From contig OZ022588.1 of the NCBI GenBank assembly GCA_963669155.1, forward strand, positions 10,800,067 to 10,864,066: a stretch of 64,000 bases of DNA. The letters are read 5' to 3'. The position numbers were made by a program, and so were the translations under genes. Under the pieces are notes generated by a model. It had not been told where the DNA came from. It was given only the letters and a program-made list of their open reading frames with translations, and made no database searches. Every line of letters starts with the position of its first letter. Position 1 is the first letter of the stretch. Origin of the DNA: Arbacia lixula. Its lineage: Eukaryota > Echinodermata > Echinoidea > Arbacioida > Arbaciidae. Below, piece after piece: positions 47,901 through 51,800 of the stretch.

Positions 47901-48023
47901 AGTCGTGGTGGTGGGTGTCTTGGTCGGGGTGGACCAGGGGGCGACATGGCGCTTGGGTGTGGGAAGGTTCTCACTGGACTGGCGCTCCGTCAGCACCCTC
48001 TTGGCTGGCCTAACTGGCCCCAT
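6810..48023 (-). CDS. KIF14: KIF14-like mitotic kinesin (kinesin-3 class), complete 25-coding-exon model
   Basis: Microtubule motor of the KIF14 family, which acts at the central spindle and midbody in cytokinesis, where the human protein works with PRC1 and citron kinase. I joined 25 minus-strand exons, all with AG/GT borders and matching phases, into 4362 coding bases (1453 residues). Visible parts: basic Ser/Thr/Pro-rich N-terminus 1-130; motor about 131-515 with P-loop [10 protein letters not shown] (221-230), switch I SSRSH (348-352) and switch II DLAGSE (384-389); neck and coiled coil to about 575; FHA domain about 601-690 (GRS 614-616, SxxxxxxH, YINGDRI); coiled coils about 700-870; C-terminal domain. 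Motor followed by FHA, plus the stretch [15 protein letters not shown], identifies KIF14 rather than KIF1 or KIF13. The human protein is 1648 residues; the shortfall is mostly N-terminal. An in-frame TAG at the exon 1/2 junction supports the ATG at 48021-48023. Confidence 0.93.
7579..7743. mobile_element. foldback MITE, copy 3, near full length
   Basis: The ends GGGCCCCGTTGGATAAAACT and TGTTATGCAACAGGGCCC are inverted repeats. The interior has TTGATTGGCTGTTGAGCAAT and CCATGGTAGTTACCATTGAT. About 165 bp, no ORF. Confidence 0.88.
7806..7845. mobile_element. foldback MITE, copy 4, single end
   Basis: Only one terminal repeat (GGGCCCTGTTGCATAAAACT) is left, about 60 bp after the previous copy. 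Confidence 0.75.
8840..9282. mobile_element. larger foldback element (GTGCGAGGTGCTCTCCCATA family)
   Basis: GAGGTGCTCTCCCATATGTT near 8945 is answered by its inverse CATATGGAAGAGCACCTCGC near 9118. The right end reads CAGGGTGAACCATCCCT. It is related to the copy at 18319-18825. Confidence 0.75.
9477..9717 (-). CDS. KIF14: KIF14 exon 25: C-terminal helical region
   Basis: The acceptor is CTCCTCCACCAG and the donor ACAG|GTGAGG. It codes residues 1247-1327: [29 protein letters not shown], then [20 protein letters not shown]. Phases fit both exon 24 and exon 26 despite the distance. It could belong to a separate gene, but it has no start codon or promoter of its own that I can see. Confidence 0.8.
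9829..10037. mobile_element. TIR element (AGAGCT.CCAA ends)
   Basis: The left end AGAGCTACCAACATTGAAAT is answered by the right end CAGGGAGACTTGGCAGCTCT. The interior repeats AATCAGGGAGA several times. It belongs to a loose family also seen at 36945-37722, 47283-47488 and about 48290-48400. Confidence 0.65.
10099..10345. mobile_element. foldback MITE, copy 5, interrupted by an insertion
   Basis: Typical ends and middle blocks, but about 86 bp of unrelated sequence (about 10126-10211) splits the left terminal repeat from the interior. Confidence 0.75.
10396..10541. mobile_element. foldback MITE, copy 6
   Basis: Ends GGGCCCCACTGCATAAAACT and CGTTTTATGCAACAGGG, with a somewhat shortened interior. 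Confidence 0.82.
11225..12000. repeat. four-copy tandem repeat, about 188-bp unit
   Basis: The block GTCTGACCCACTTCTGAT starts at about 11253, 11437, 11625 and 11816, giving spacings of 184, 188 and 191. Each unit also carries GGGGCTGGGGGTTCTAGTCT, ACTTAGCACTGCTTCA and TTTCCAGAAATAGTTGTGAA. No ORF spans the array. Confidence 0.93.
13273..13412. mobile_element. foldback MITE, copy 7, diverged
   Basis: Begins GGCCGCGTTGCATAAAG and has TTGATTGGCTGTCGAGTGAT; the right end is diverged. Confidence 0.72.
14921..14980. repeat. (CA)n microsatellite
   Basis: CA repeats with occasional CG, about 60 bp. They give a Cys/Val ORF on the minus strand that is not a gene. Confidence 0.97.
15475..15598. mobile_element. 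foldback MITE, copy 8, 3'-truncated
   Basis: The left end GGGTTCCGTTGCATAAAAGT and the CCATGGTAATGCCGCT middle are present; the right terminal repeat is missing. Confidence 0.75.
16153..16640. repeat. C-run and CT-rich low-complexity region
   Basis: C homopolymers at 16153-16168, 16331-16340, about 16498-16510 and 16617-16631, with a CT microsatellite at 16392-16415. No coding signal. Confidence 0.85.
16890..17075. repeat. dispersed repeat family P, copy 1
   Basis: Blocks GGTCCAGTTAGGAT, ACATGGAACTGCAGTGACCA and CTCATAGCCTGTCGTCTATT recur at 38203-38400 and 62990-63190, and reversed at 30852-30922. Confidence 0.7.
17155..17267. mobile_element. partial foldback element, right end only
   Basis: ATTTGACGGATTTTCATAAA and TTCAGGGTGGACTATCCCTT match the right ends of the elements at 8840-9282 and 18319-18825. 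Confidence 0.65.
17790..18318. mobile_element. foldback element with repeated TTAGCCCCGTACTATT motif
   Basis: AGCTTTTCACACTGGCA near 17831 is answered by GCCAGTGTGAAAAGC at about 18300-18314. The interior repeats TTAGCCCCGTACTATTT-like blocks on the left and their inverses (AGCCCCGTACTAAAGGTGGG) on the right. It abuts the next element directly. Confidence 0.75.
18319..18825. mobile_element. foldback element, full-length copy (about 507 bp)
   Basis: Left end AAAAGGATGGTCCACCCTGA, right end TAGGGTGAACTCTCCCTTTA, inverted relative to each other. Inside, GATGCTCTCCCATATGTTGT is answered by ACATGGGAGAGCACTTTG. Two A/T homopolymers flank the interior. Confidence 0.8.
19525..19752. repeat. six-copy 38-bp tandem repeat
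   Basis: GCAAGTTTCCACCAATCA recurs about every 38 bp. Copies alternate between ACATCACTGCATTC and AATTACCACATTC types, so the higher-order period is about 76 bp. There are no spacers, so it is not a CRISPR array. Confidence 0.92.
20676..21031. mobile_element. long palindromic element, copy 1 (about 356 bp)
   Basis: Left CATACTGTACTGGGAAGACT and right GTCTTCCCAGTACAGTATAT are inverse, as are CTTGCTGAAAGTTATTTGCC and GGGCAAATCACTTTCAGCAA. The centre is near 20852 (TGTTCGGCCCGAGCATTTTG). There is essentially no loop and no coding capacity. Confidence 0.92.
21311..21755. repeat. tandem duplication, about 223-bp unit
   Basis: CACCTGCCCTCTGATAGAGA occurs at about 21311 and 21534. Both are followed by a G-rich run, GTGAGTTCAATG, and TTGAAGAAGAACAACAAA. 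Confidence 0.93.
21778..21848. repeat. (GA)n microsatellite
   Basis: GA-rich run ending in about 33 bp of pure GA. Confidence 0.95.
22081..22498. repeat. (CT)n-rich low-complexity tract
   Basis: About 400 bp of CT, CCT and C runs, densest at 22225-22490. Its Ser/Leu/Pro ORFs are artefacts of the repeat. Confidence 0.95.
23271..23380. mobile_element. foldback MITE, copy 9, 5'-truncated
   Basis: Starts inside the family at GCAACTTATATGGAAACC and runs to a good right end GTAAGTTTTATGCAACGGGG. Confidence 0.8.
24145..24520. repeat. (CT)n-rich low-complexity tract
   Basis: CT runs (24155-24172, 24368-24436) with interspersed T-rich sequence. A 14-bp-plus T run precedes it at about 24050. Confidence 0.93.
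24654..24731. mobile_element. foldback MITE, copy 10, mini-palindrome
   Basis: Both terminal repeats remain (AGGGCCTTGTTGCATAAAAC and TGTAAGTTTTATGCAA) with most of the interior deleted. Confidence 0.78.
25741..26111. mobile_element. long palindromic element, copy 2 (about 371 bp)
   Basis: Left end TTAAAGGGCATATAGTGTAC, right end GTACAGTACATGCCCTTTAA. The centre is at GTTCGGCCCGAACATTTTGA, a perfect local palindrome. It differs from copy 1 by point changes and an ATTAATGATTA duplication left of centre. Confidence 0.92.
26557..26921. repeat. tandem duplication, 182-bp unit
   Basis: GAAGTGACATTATGGCAAGC occurs at 26557 and 26739, and the following 180 bp are nearly identical. Few changes separate the copies, so the duplication looks recent. 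Confidence 0.94.
27890..28160. repeat. (ATC)n trinucleotide microsatellite
   Basis: Imperfect ATC/ATT/ACC repeats, purest at about 27998-28075, ending within about 20 bp of the exon 24 donor. Confidence 0.95.
28177..28314 (-). CDS. KIF14: KIF14 exon 24
   Basis: The acceptor is TTCCCAG and the donor AAAGGG|GTAAGT. It codes [20 protein letters not shown] and [15 protein letters not shown]. It is followed by the 18.5-kb intron 24. Confidence 0.84.
28315..29069 (-). other. KIF14 intron 23
   Basis: AT-rich, with a 12-bp T run at 28541. No repeat or gene recognised. Confidence 0.7.
29070..29231 (-). CDS. KIF14: KIF14 exon 23
   Basis: The acceptor is ACTCTATAG and the donor GGCCAG|GTATCT. It codes 54 residues: a polyserine run, then [20 protein letters not shown] and CWAIGQADG. 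Phase is 0/0. Confidence 0.84.
29255..29945. repeat. diverged tandem repeat, about 160-bp unit
   Basis: TTTGACCCCAAATCTGCTTTT-like blocks recur near 29319, 29476 and 29709. They are preceded by CTATTTGACCTTTGACCTCA-type sequence and followed by AGATGCACATCTAATGGACC-type sequence. Copies are substantially diverged. Confidence 0.75.
30045..30206. mobile_element. foldback MITE, copy 11, near full length
   Basis: Ends GGGCCCTGTTGCATAAAACT and TCAGTTTTATGCAACAGGGT, interior TTGATTGGCTGTTGAGCAGT. Confidence 0.88.
30220..30254. repeat. perfect 14-bp-arm hairpin
   Basis: GGGCCCTGTTTCAT and ATGAAACAGGGCCC are exact reverse complements separated by 7 bp. It sits 14 bp after MITE copy 11 and may be a minimal relic of a related element. 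Confidence 0.85.
30852..30922. repeat. dispersed repeat family P, inverted fragment
   Basis: CACACCCCTTTGATTACTGC and CATCGCAAATTTTGAC are the reverse complement of the family P blocks seen at 38203-38400. Confidence 0.6.
31111..31325 (-). CDS. KIF14: KIF14 exon 22
   Basis: Phase rules out the nearer AGs; the acceptor GACCGCCAG after a pyrimidine (CT) run keeps frame. It codes residues 1075-1146, including [20 protein letters not shown] and [17 protein letters not shown]. The donor CAG|GTCAAC is weak, so the 3' border is less certain. Confidence 0.8.
31397..31545. mobile_element. short TIR element (TTCACAAAG ends)
   Basis: In intron 21. GCATTCACAAAGGAGC at the left is answered by CCCTTGGTGAATTTGGGC at the right. 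The right end (GTCTAAATCTCAAAACCC) resembles 45423-45460 and 60140-60170. Confidence 0.55.
31859..32139 (-). CDS. KIF14: KIF14 exon 21: Ser-rich linker and helix
   Basis: The acceptor is TTTCATTTCAG and the donor CCTG|GTAGGT. It codes residues 981-1074: a serine-rich run, a Pro/Ser linker, a six-Glu run, then [20 protein letters not shown]. The linker is probably disordered. Confidence 0.85.
32140..32611 (-). other. KIF14 intron 20
   Basis: AT-rich; nothing recognised beyond splice sites. Confidence 0.7.
32612..32709 (-). CDS. KIF14: KIF14 exon 20
   Basis: The acceptor is TTTTATTGCAG. The best donor is the weak GGCA|GTAAAT. It codes about 32 residues including [17 protein letters not shown]. 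Phase 2 joins exon 21 correctly, which supports the weak donor. Confidence 0.8.
32710..33431 (-). other. KIF14 intron 19 with internal duplication
   Basis: Two copies of a block of about 125 bp (33146-33270 and about 33290-33415) share ATAGAAATGACTT, GACAATG, CATGAATGAGCCATTGACTT and ACACAATGGATGC. The remainder is unremarkable. Confidence 0.75.
33432..33575 (-). CDS. KIF14: KIF14 exon 19: C-terminal domain
   Basis: The acceptor is CACACAG and the donor TTTTCAG|GTAGGT. It codes [10 protein letters not shown], then [20 protein letters not shown] and [13 protein letters not shown]. The VRVxxTxxGxxTFWSLxxFExxL pattern is shared with KIF14 C-terminal regions. Confidence 0.88.
33576..34170 (-). 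other. KIF14 intron 18
   Basis: AT-rich, nothing recognised. Confidence 0.7.
34171..34479 (-). CDS. KIF14: KIF14 exon 18: Arg/Glu coiled coil with Gly-rich insert
   Basis: The acceptor is CGTTCCACAG and the donor AACCTG|GTGAGT. It codes residues 798-900: a strong Leu/Glu/Arg helix, a flexible Arg/Gly/Ser stretch ([17 protein letters not shown]), then [20 protein letters not shown], which resembles vertebrate KIF14. It is very GC-rich compared with its introns. Confidence 0.9.
34480..34930 (-). other. KIF14 intron 17
   Basis: Contains a short diverged duplication (GACGACTTCATGAGCAT at 34498 and AAGACCTCATAAGCAT at 34614, both followed by GTTTGACCC). Otherwise nothing recognised. Confidence 0.6.
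34931..35020 (-). CDS. KIF14: KIF14 exon 17: coiled coil
   Basis: The exon is 90 nt, with acceptor CTTTTTCAG and donor AACAAG|GTCAGT. It codes 30 residues including [18 protein letters not shown], a heptad-rich helix. Confidence 0.87.
35021..35754 (-). other. KIF14 intron 16
   Basis: Carries a diverged half-copy related to the foldback MITE (about 35290-35373, ending CCATGCAACATGGCCCA) and a C/T-rich tract at 35520-35700. Confidence 0.6.
35755..35829 (-). CDS. KIF14: KIF14 exon 16: coiled coil
   Basis: The exon is 75 nt, with acceptor AATCCCACAG and donor GAACTG|GTGAGT. It codes [20 protein letters not shown], which matches the stalk helix after FHA. Phase is 0/0. Confidence 0.9.
35908..35938. 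repeat. (AT)n microsatellite
   Basis: About 30 bp of pure AT in the short intron 15. Confidence 0.96.
36049..36121 (-). CDS. KIF14: KIF14 exon 15: coiled coil
   Basis: The exon is 73 nt, with acceptor TTGTTAG and donor GCTAAG|GTAAGC. It codes [20 protein letters not shown], a charged helix aligned with the KIF14 stalk. Confidence 0.9.
36122..36753 (-). other. KIF14 intron 14
   Basis: AT-rich, nothing recognised. TTTACCCAGGGGGCCC at 36229 resembles an element end but has no partner that I can see. Confidence 0.6.
36754..36896 (-). CDS. KIF14: KIF14 exon 14: end of FHA
   Basis: The acceptor is CTTCTGCAG and the donor GCAAG|GTAAAG. It codes [20 protein letters not shown], the last FHA strand, then [14 protein letters not shown], the start of the next coiled coil. 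Confidence 0.94.
36945..37722. mobile_element. TIR element (AGATGCCAACC ends) with nested copy
   Basis: AGATGCCAACCTCTTGAC at the left is answered by CTGGTTGGCATGTCT at the right. A second left-type end (GACCTGCCAACTTCTGG) lies at about 37296, suggesting nesting. The interior repeats AAAATCGTA blocks and holds A and T homopolymers (37580-37630). Confidence 0.65.
38001..38103 (-). CDS. KIF14: KIF14 exon 13: FHA domain, middle
   Basis: The acceptor is CATCTTGATAG and the donor CATCAT|GTAAGC. It codes [17 protein letters not shown] and ETYINGDRI. The YINGDRI turn is a standard FHA element. Confidence 0.93.
38104..38662 (-). other. KIF14 intron 12 with family P copy 2
   Basis: The repeat spans about 38203-38400 (GGTCCAGTTAGGATGTC, GCCATGGAAAATCAGTAAAC, AAAGGGGCGTGGCTTG). 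The rest is AT-rich. Confidence 0.65.
38663..38847 (-). CDS. KIF14: KIF14 exon 12: FHA domain, first part
   Basis: The acceptor is CTTGTACAG and the donor CACTG|GTAGGT. It codes residues 575-636, with [15 protein letters not shown] and GDTHIGRS, the phosphothreonine-contacting loop of an FHA fold. Confidence 0.94.
39279..40096. mobile_element. 0.8-kb element with C/G-rich inverted ends
   Basis: GTTAACCCTATATAGCCCGG at the left and CCGGGCTAGATAGGGTTAAG at the right are near-exact inverses. Next inside each end lies GGGGCAAAAACAGCCCCCC or its inverse, then long C or G runs. The centre is AT-rich and non-coding. Confidence 0.82.
40097..40455. repeat. tandem repeat, about 63-bp unit, five to six copies
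   Basis: Blocks CTAAACAGTGGAGTCAAAGG, GTTAAACAATGTCTTATAAG and TCACCATGAATAAC repeat from the right edge of the preceding element almost to the exon 11 donor. Confidence 0.9.
40496..40716 (-). CDS. KIF14: KIF14 exon 11: neck coiled coil
   Basis: The acceptor is TTCTTGACAG and the donor CAGGAG|GTATGG. It codes residues 501-574, beginning [14 protein letters not shown], then a Glu/Lys/Arg-rich helix with [16 protein letters not shown]. This matches the coiled coil between motor and FHA in KIF14 proteins. Confidence 0.92.
40717..41098 (-). other. KIF14 intron 10
   Basis: AT-rich, nothing recognised. Confidence 0.7.
41099..41271 (-). CDS. KIF14: KIF14 exon 10: end of motor and neck
   Basis: The acceptor is CATCTTGGCAG and the donor CGAG|GTAAGC. 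It codes residues 443-500: [33 protein letters not shown], then [16 protein letters not shown], the end of the motor and start of the neck. Confidence 0.95.
41671..42445 (-). repeat. five-copy 155-bp minisatellite made from exon 9 and flanking intron
   Basis: CACCAAGT marks copy starts at 41671, 41826, 41981, 42136 and 42291; the true exon border follows at 42446, an exact 155-bp period. Each unit holds about 70 bp matching the 3' part of exon 9 (42449-42519), the donor region, about 60 bp of intron and a TTAGGG-like stretch (TTAGGTTTAGGGTTTAGGGT). On the minus strand, the copies starting at 41826, 42136 and 42291 keep an open KIF14 frame and the GTGAGT donor. The copy at 41981 has an in-frame TAG. 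The copy at 41671 has TGA and a decayed donor (GTGATT). Confidence 0.95.
42449..42570 (-). CDS. KIF14: KIF14 exon 9: relay helix and microtubule-binding region
   Basis: The acceptor is TTGTGTGCAG and the donor ACTTG|GTGAGT. It codes residues 403-443: [20 protein letters not shown], then [13 protein letters not shown]. The 3' 70 nt plus the donor are the source, or a member, of the 155-bp array in intron 9. This is the only copy with the upstream half of the exon, an acceptor and no telomere-like junction, so it is the working exon. Confidence 0.94.
42571..43271 (-). other. KIF14 intron 8
   Basis: Contains a diverged half-copy related to the foldback MITE (about 43170-43244, CCATGGTAGTTACTATTAAA then TAACATGGCCCAGG). 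Otherwise AT-rich. Confidence 0.6.
43272..43388 (-). CDS. KIF14: KIF14 exon 8: switch II
   Basis: The acceptor is TTGTCTTTCAG and the donor CTCAAG|GTAACA. It codes residues 364-402, with [15 protein letters not shown], the switch II signature. Phase is 0 at both ends. Confidence 0.95.
43389..43979 (-). other. KIF14 intron 7
   Basis: AT-rich, nothing recognised. Confidence 0.7.
43980..44118 (-). CDS. KIF14: KIF14 exon 7: switch I
   Basis: The acceptor is TTTCTAACTCAG and the donor ACAAAA|GTATGA. It codes residues 317-363, with [20 protein letters not shown], the nucleotide-sensing switch I (SSRSH). Confidence 0.95.
44119..44567 (-). other. KIF14 intron 6
   Basis: AT-rich, nothing recognised. 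Confidence 0.7.
44568..44620 (-). CDS. KIF14: KIF14 exon 6: small motor exon
   Basis: This 53-nt exon codes [17 protein letters not shown], the motor segment before switch I. It is flanked by TTTCTCCACAG and AA|GTAAGTT. It was found by protein similarity and phase, being too short to stand out as an ORF. Confidence 0.92.
44656..44814. mobile_element. foldback MITE, copy 12, near full length
   Basis: In intron 5. Ends AGGTCCTGTTGCATAAAACG and TAAGTTTTATGCAACAGCGC, with the usual CCATGGTAACATCGGTCAAC middle. Confidence 0.88.
45200..45376. repeat. GA-rich microsatellite tract
   Basis: About 175 bp of GA and GGGA repeats in intron 5, giving false Ser/Leu ORFs that extend the real exon 5 frame. 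Confidence 0.95.
45485..45692 (-). CDS. KIF14: KIF14 exon 5: motor core
   Basis: The acceptor is CTTTCACAG and the donor ATCACA|GTAAG. It codes residues 230-299, with [14 protein letters not shown] and [15 protein letters not shown], both standard kinesin motor motifs. Confidence 0.95.
45693..46156 (-). other. KIF14 intron 4
   Basis: AT-rich, nothing recognised. Confidence 0.7.
46157..46411 (-). CDS. KIF14: KIF14 exon 4: motor N-lobe and P-loop
   Basis: The acceptor is TTTTACAG and the donor TACAC|GTAAGT. It codes residues 145-230, including [23 protein letters not shown] and the ATP-binding P-loop [10 protein letters not shown], whose last Thr is completed by exon 5. Confidence 0.95.
46412..46897 (-). 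other. KIF14 intron 3
   Basis: GTAGCACCAAGCTTTGGAGC at about 46517-46546 is the inverse of TTGCTCCAAAGCTCGGTGCT at about 52493-52512, so a dispersed repeat fragment is present. The rest is unremarkable. Confidence 0.6.
46898..47086 (-). CDS. KIF14: KIF14 exon 3: linker and first motor strand
   Basis: The acceptor is TTTCTCCAG and the donor GACAG|GTCAG. It codes residues 82-145: an acidic/serine linker, then [14 protein letters not shown], the first beta strand of a kinesin motor. Phases match on both sides. Confidence 0.92.
47087..47778 (-). other. KIF14 intron 2 with repeats
   Basis: Contains a possible SINE-like fragment (47094-47230, TTTATTTAGCGCTTACTACG and CGAAGCACTATACATT), a TIR element (47283-47488, GGGCTGCCAAACGC / CTACTTGGCAGCTCTG), a GT run (47662-47685) and G and C runs to 47738. 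Confidence 0.6.
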
Positions 48024-48029
48024 GCTGAC
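47779..48029 (-). CDS. KIF14: KIF14 exon 2: start codon and basic N-terminus
   Basis: The acceptor is CTTCCTTGTAG and the donor CCACCAG|GTAAGG. It codes residues 1-81 from ATG at 48021-48023, beginning [11 protein letters not shown]. The segment is rich in Lys, Arg, Ser, Thr and Pro with several TP/SP pairs (PTPK, STPTKTP, FKTPT), typical of a mitotically phosphorylated, disordered kinesin tail. In human KIF14 the N-terminal extension binds PRC1. It ends in phase 2. Confidence 0.88.
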
Positions 48030-48289
48030 CTACAAGGAAGGACACGTTGAATGAGATCACTTTGAGCATATACAAATAATTATACAAATATCATACACAC
48101 GGGTATGTCTTCTTCTTCTTCCTGTCTTATCCACATTATGGCAGATTTAAATCCAGTTCCTATTACAGATTGCGCACAAATGTACCATCAGCGGTGTGTG
48201 CTAAATTCATCATTTAAAAGATTCATAGCTCACTGCAATATGTATGCAGCAAATTGCTTACCAGTAAACAATTTTGTGCTAATTTCAAA

Positions 48290-48400
48290 TTGGTAAAATT
48301 CAGGATTTCTGGTCAGAAAGTCGTACCACCAATAATCGGATCATTTCCCATAGAAATTAAGGGAAATCTGTACTACTTGGCAAGTTGGCATCTCTGTGTG
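48290..48400. mobile_element. short TIR-family fragment (TTGGCATCTCTG end)
   Basis: Ends in GGCAAGTTGGCATCTCTGTG, matching the family at 36945-37722. The left end is not clear. Confidence 0.4.
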
Positions 48401-48849
48401 ATGCGTGTGGAGCAAATCACACAAAGTCTTACTTTAAGAAACTCTATGTATATCTTATTTTTTTCTTACTTGCATGACATGCAAGTAAAAAAAAATGATG
48501 TGTGTTTCTCGTGGACTTCAGTCACCCTACACTGTCATCACCATTAGTACTGACATGTTTAAAAAATATGTGCTCAAAACAAAACAAATGTTATTCTGGC
48601 ATGTTTATGGACTTTGGAAGATATGAGTAGGATTTTGCATGCTGTGACCTGTCATGCCTGTGTACATAAAAAAATGTACCACCATCATGACCATTTATCA
48701 GAAAGGACTGACTGCCTGTTCAAATAGCATCAGGGATTTACTTATAATCCCCACAAAAAGACGGATGAGTTAAAGTTAAAGTAGTGTGAATAGTCTACAC
48801 GGGCATGTTGGGTAGACCATTTGGATATTTTATTCTTTACTCCTTACCT

Positions 48850-51800
48850 GACATGTCAGGTCAGGTTAGTCCTGCCACTGGTCATCGTGTAATCCAGTGC
48901 TACCTGTTACACGGTCGAGTGCTCGGCGACTAATACGGGCAACCCACGCTAGGGCATTAGCTCTAGGGTGAGGAGGGGGTGCCGGACCCCCTGTCAGAAT
49001 TAAAAACCAGATCTGACTTGAGTTCCTTTAGATCGGGCTGAAGTCCAAGGAACTCATCCGACCTCTACCAATCCACCTTGCCAGTGTGGTAGAGTATGGC
49101 ACACATCCCTTATCATTTATGGATTTAAGATTAAAGAGAGGTCGTAACGCCCATGGCCGGAACGGGCCCAGCTCTAGAAATAGAGCTAGGAATTCGGCGA
49201 CTGCTGATACTTCTGGTGTCAAGCCAAAGTATGACGAGTTGGGTTTAAAGCCGCAAGGAGGACCCAAATCTGATAGAAGAATCATCACGAGCCATACAGA
49301 TTTGTTTATTTGTACATATAATGTAAGGACATTGAGAACAGAGGAAGACCTAGATGCTCTACTGGAGGAAATAGATGATGTATCATGGCACATAATAGGA
49401 TTAGCGGAAACTAGGAGACCAGCGAATCTCATCAAGTTATCAAAGTGTGGACATACACTGTTCACAACATCAGCAACAAACAAAAGTTGCAATGGAGTTG
49501 GATTTCTTGTGAATAAAGAGGTTGAGGAAAATATCATGGAATATAAAGAAGTATCAGACAGGATAGCTTTTGTGAAAGTACAGATCAATAGTAGCCATAC
49601 AATGAAAATTATTCAAGCATATGCACCAACTACCAGTCACACAGATGAAGTCGTTGAAGATTTTTATAGTAAAATTGACAACATAATGACAACAGAATCC
49701 ACAACGTTTACGTTACTTATGGGTGATTTCAATGCCAAGGTTGGAATGAGAAAGGATGACGAGGAGAGTGGTGTAGGCCCATACGGGATCGGAGAAAAGA
49801 ATGAAAGGGGAGAAAGACTACTGGAGTTTGTATCAAGCAGGAACTTGACAATTGGCAATACATACTTCCAAAAACCTACCAAAAACTACTGGACACGGGA
49901 AAGCCCAAATGCAGCAAATCACAACTTGATAGATTACATAATTTGCGATCATCGTAGAATCCTGATGGATGTGGGAACAGTACCAAAGGTGGATACAGGC
50001 AGTGATCACCGACTTGTTAGAGCTAAAGTAAGGATTAACAAGAAAATGGAAAAAGTGAGAAGGGTAAGGAAGCCTAGGAGGAGACATATTAACTTAGAAC
50101 TACTTTCCAGTAAGCAGGAGCAGTTCCAGCTTGAGTTACACAATAGGTTTGAAGTGTTGGCAGATTCAATAGAGAACCAACCATTAGACACTTTCTATGA
50201 GCAAATAACAAGAACAATTATGGATGAAGCGGAAAAGCTAGCTAAGGGGGAGAAAATGGAGGGCAACAATACAGACAAGGAAAGAGAGGAGATACAGAGA
50301 TTGAATGAGAAAAGGAAAGCCCTTAAGCCCTCCAGACAGACATCAACACGTAACCAAGTTGAATATACAGAGCTGAATAAAACAATTCGCAAGATGAGAA
50401 AAAAGCGAAAGAGAAAGATCAGGACCAAGATGGTACGTGAAGTGCTAGAAAACCACAAAGGACCAAAAATCATCAACAGAAAGTTAGAGAGGGGTAAAAA
50501 GCTTCTGTCATCACTGAAAACAAAAGATGGGACAGAAGTTAATGACAAAGAACAGATTACTCAAGCCATTGAGGACTTCTATAGAGAACTCTATAGCACA
50601 GACCAACCCGATTGGAGAGTAAATGAGGACTGGAATGAGAAATCAAATGATGTTCCACCAATACTTAAGGAAGAGGTGAAGAGTGCTTTAGATCAAATGA
50701 AAAGGGGAAAGGCTCCAGGGGAGGACCAAATGACTGCAGATATTTTAAAGTTGGGGGGAGAGGACACCATATCAATCCTAACAAAACTGTTCAACAAGAT
50801 CATGCAAATGGAACAAGTACCTACCCAGTGGAATGAATCAAAAGTTATCATACTGTTCAAGAAAGGGGACATGAAGGACATCAAAAATTACAGGCCCATT
50901 AGTCTGTTGCCTCATATATACAAAATCTTCACACGAATTCTTCTTGCTAGAGTAGAGAAACAGCTTGATGAAAATCAACCACAGGAACAAGCTGGATTTC
51001 GGGCAGGATATAGAACATCAGACCATCTCCACACCTTAAGCCAGATAATCGAGAAGGCAAAAGAATACCGTTTCGACATCTGCCTTGGCTTCGTTGATTA
51101 CGAGAAGGCATTTGACAGCCTAGACCATCAGTCATTATTCAATGCCTTAGGAAAGCAGGTCACAGATGGAAAGTACATTCGCCTAATTAAGAACATCTAT
51201 AAGGACTCCAGTGCCCGTGAACATCTAGAAAGCACTACAACAAATGCCTTTAAAATCCTGAAAGGGGTAAGACAAGGTGACCCCATCTCACCAAAACTCT
51301 TTACTGCAGCTATGGAGGATGTCTTCAGAAACCTTGATTGGTTTTCATTGGGAATAGTCGTGGATGGCGAACACCTGACACATCTCAGATTTGCAGATGA
51401 CATTTTACTTCTTAGCCATACACCTCAGGAACTGGAAAAAATGGTCCGAGAACTAAGTGAAGAAAGTAGAAAAGCTGGACTGAAAATGAATATCACAAAG
51501 ACAAAGGTAATGATGAGCAGTAGATTCAAAGAACACAAAATCACAGTCAGGGGGAGGACTGTAGAAAAGGTAGACAACTACATATACTTGGGCAAAAAGA
51601 TCTCCATTGAAAACGAAACAGCAGGGGAAGTGAATAGAAGGATCCAGTTGGCTTGGGCAAAATTTGGCAAGCTCAACTTTATCTTTCGTGATGAGAAGCT
51701 CCCTCTTTCTCTCAAGAAACAAATTTTCAACCAATGTATCATACCTGTGCTCTCTTATGGAGCAGAAACATGGACCACAACTTTGAGACTGGAGAGAAAA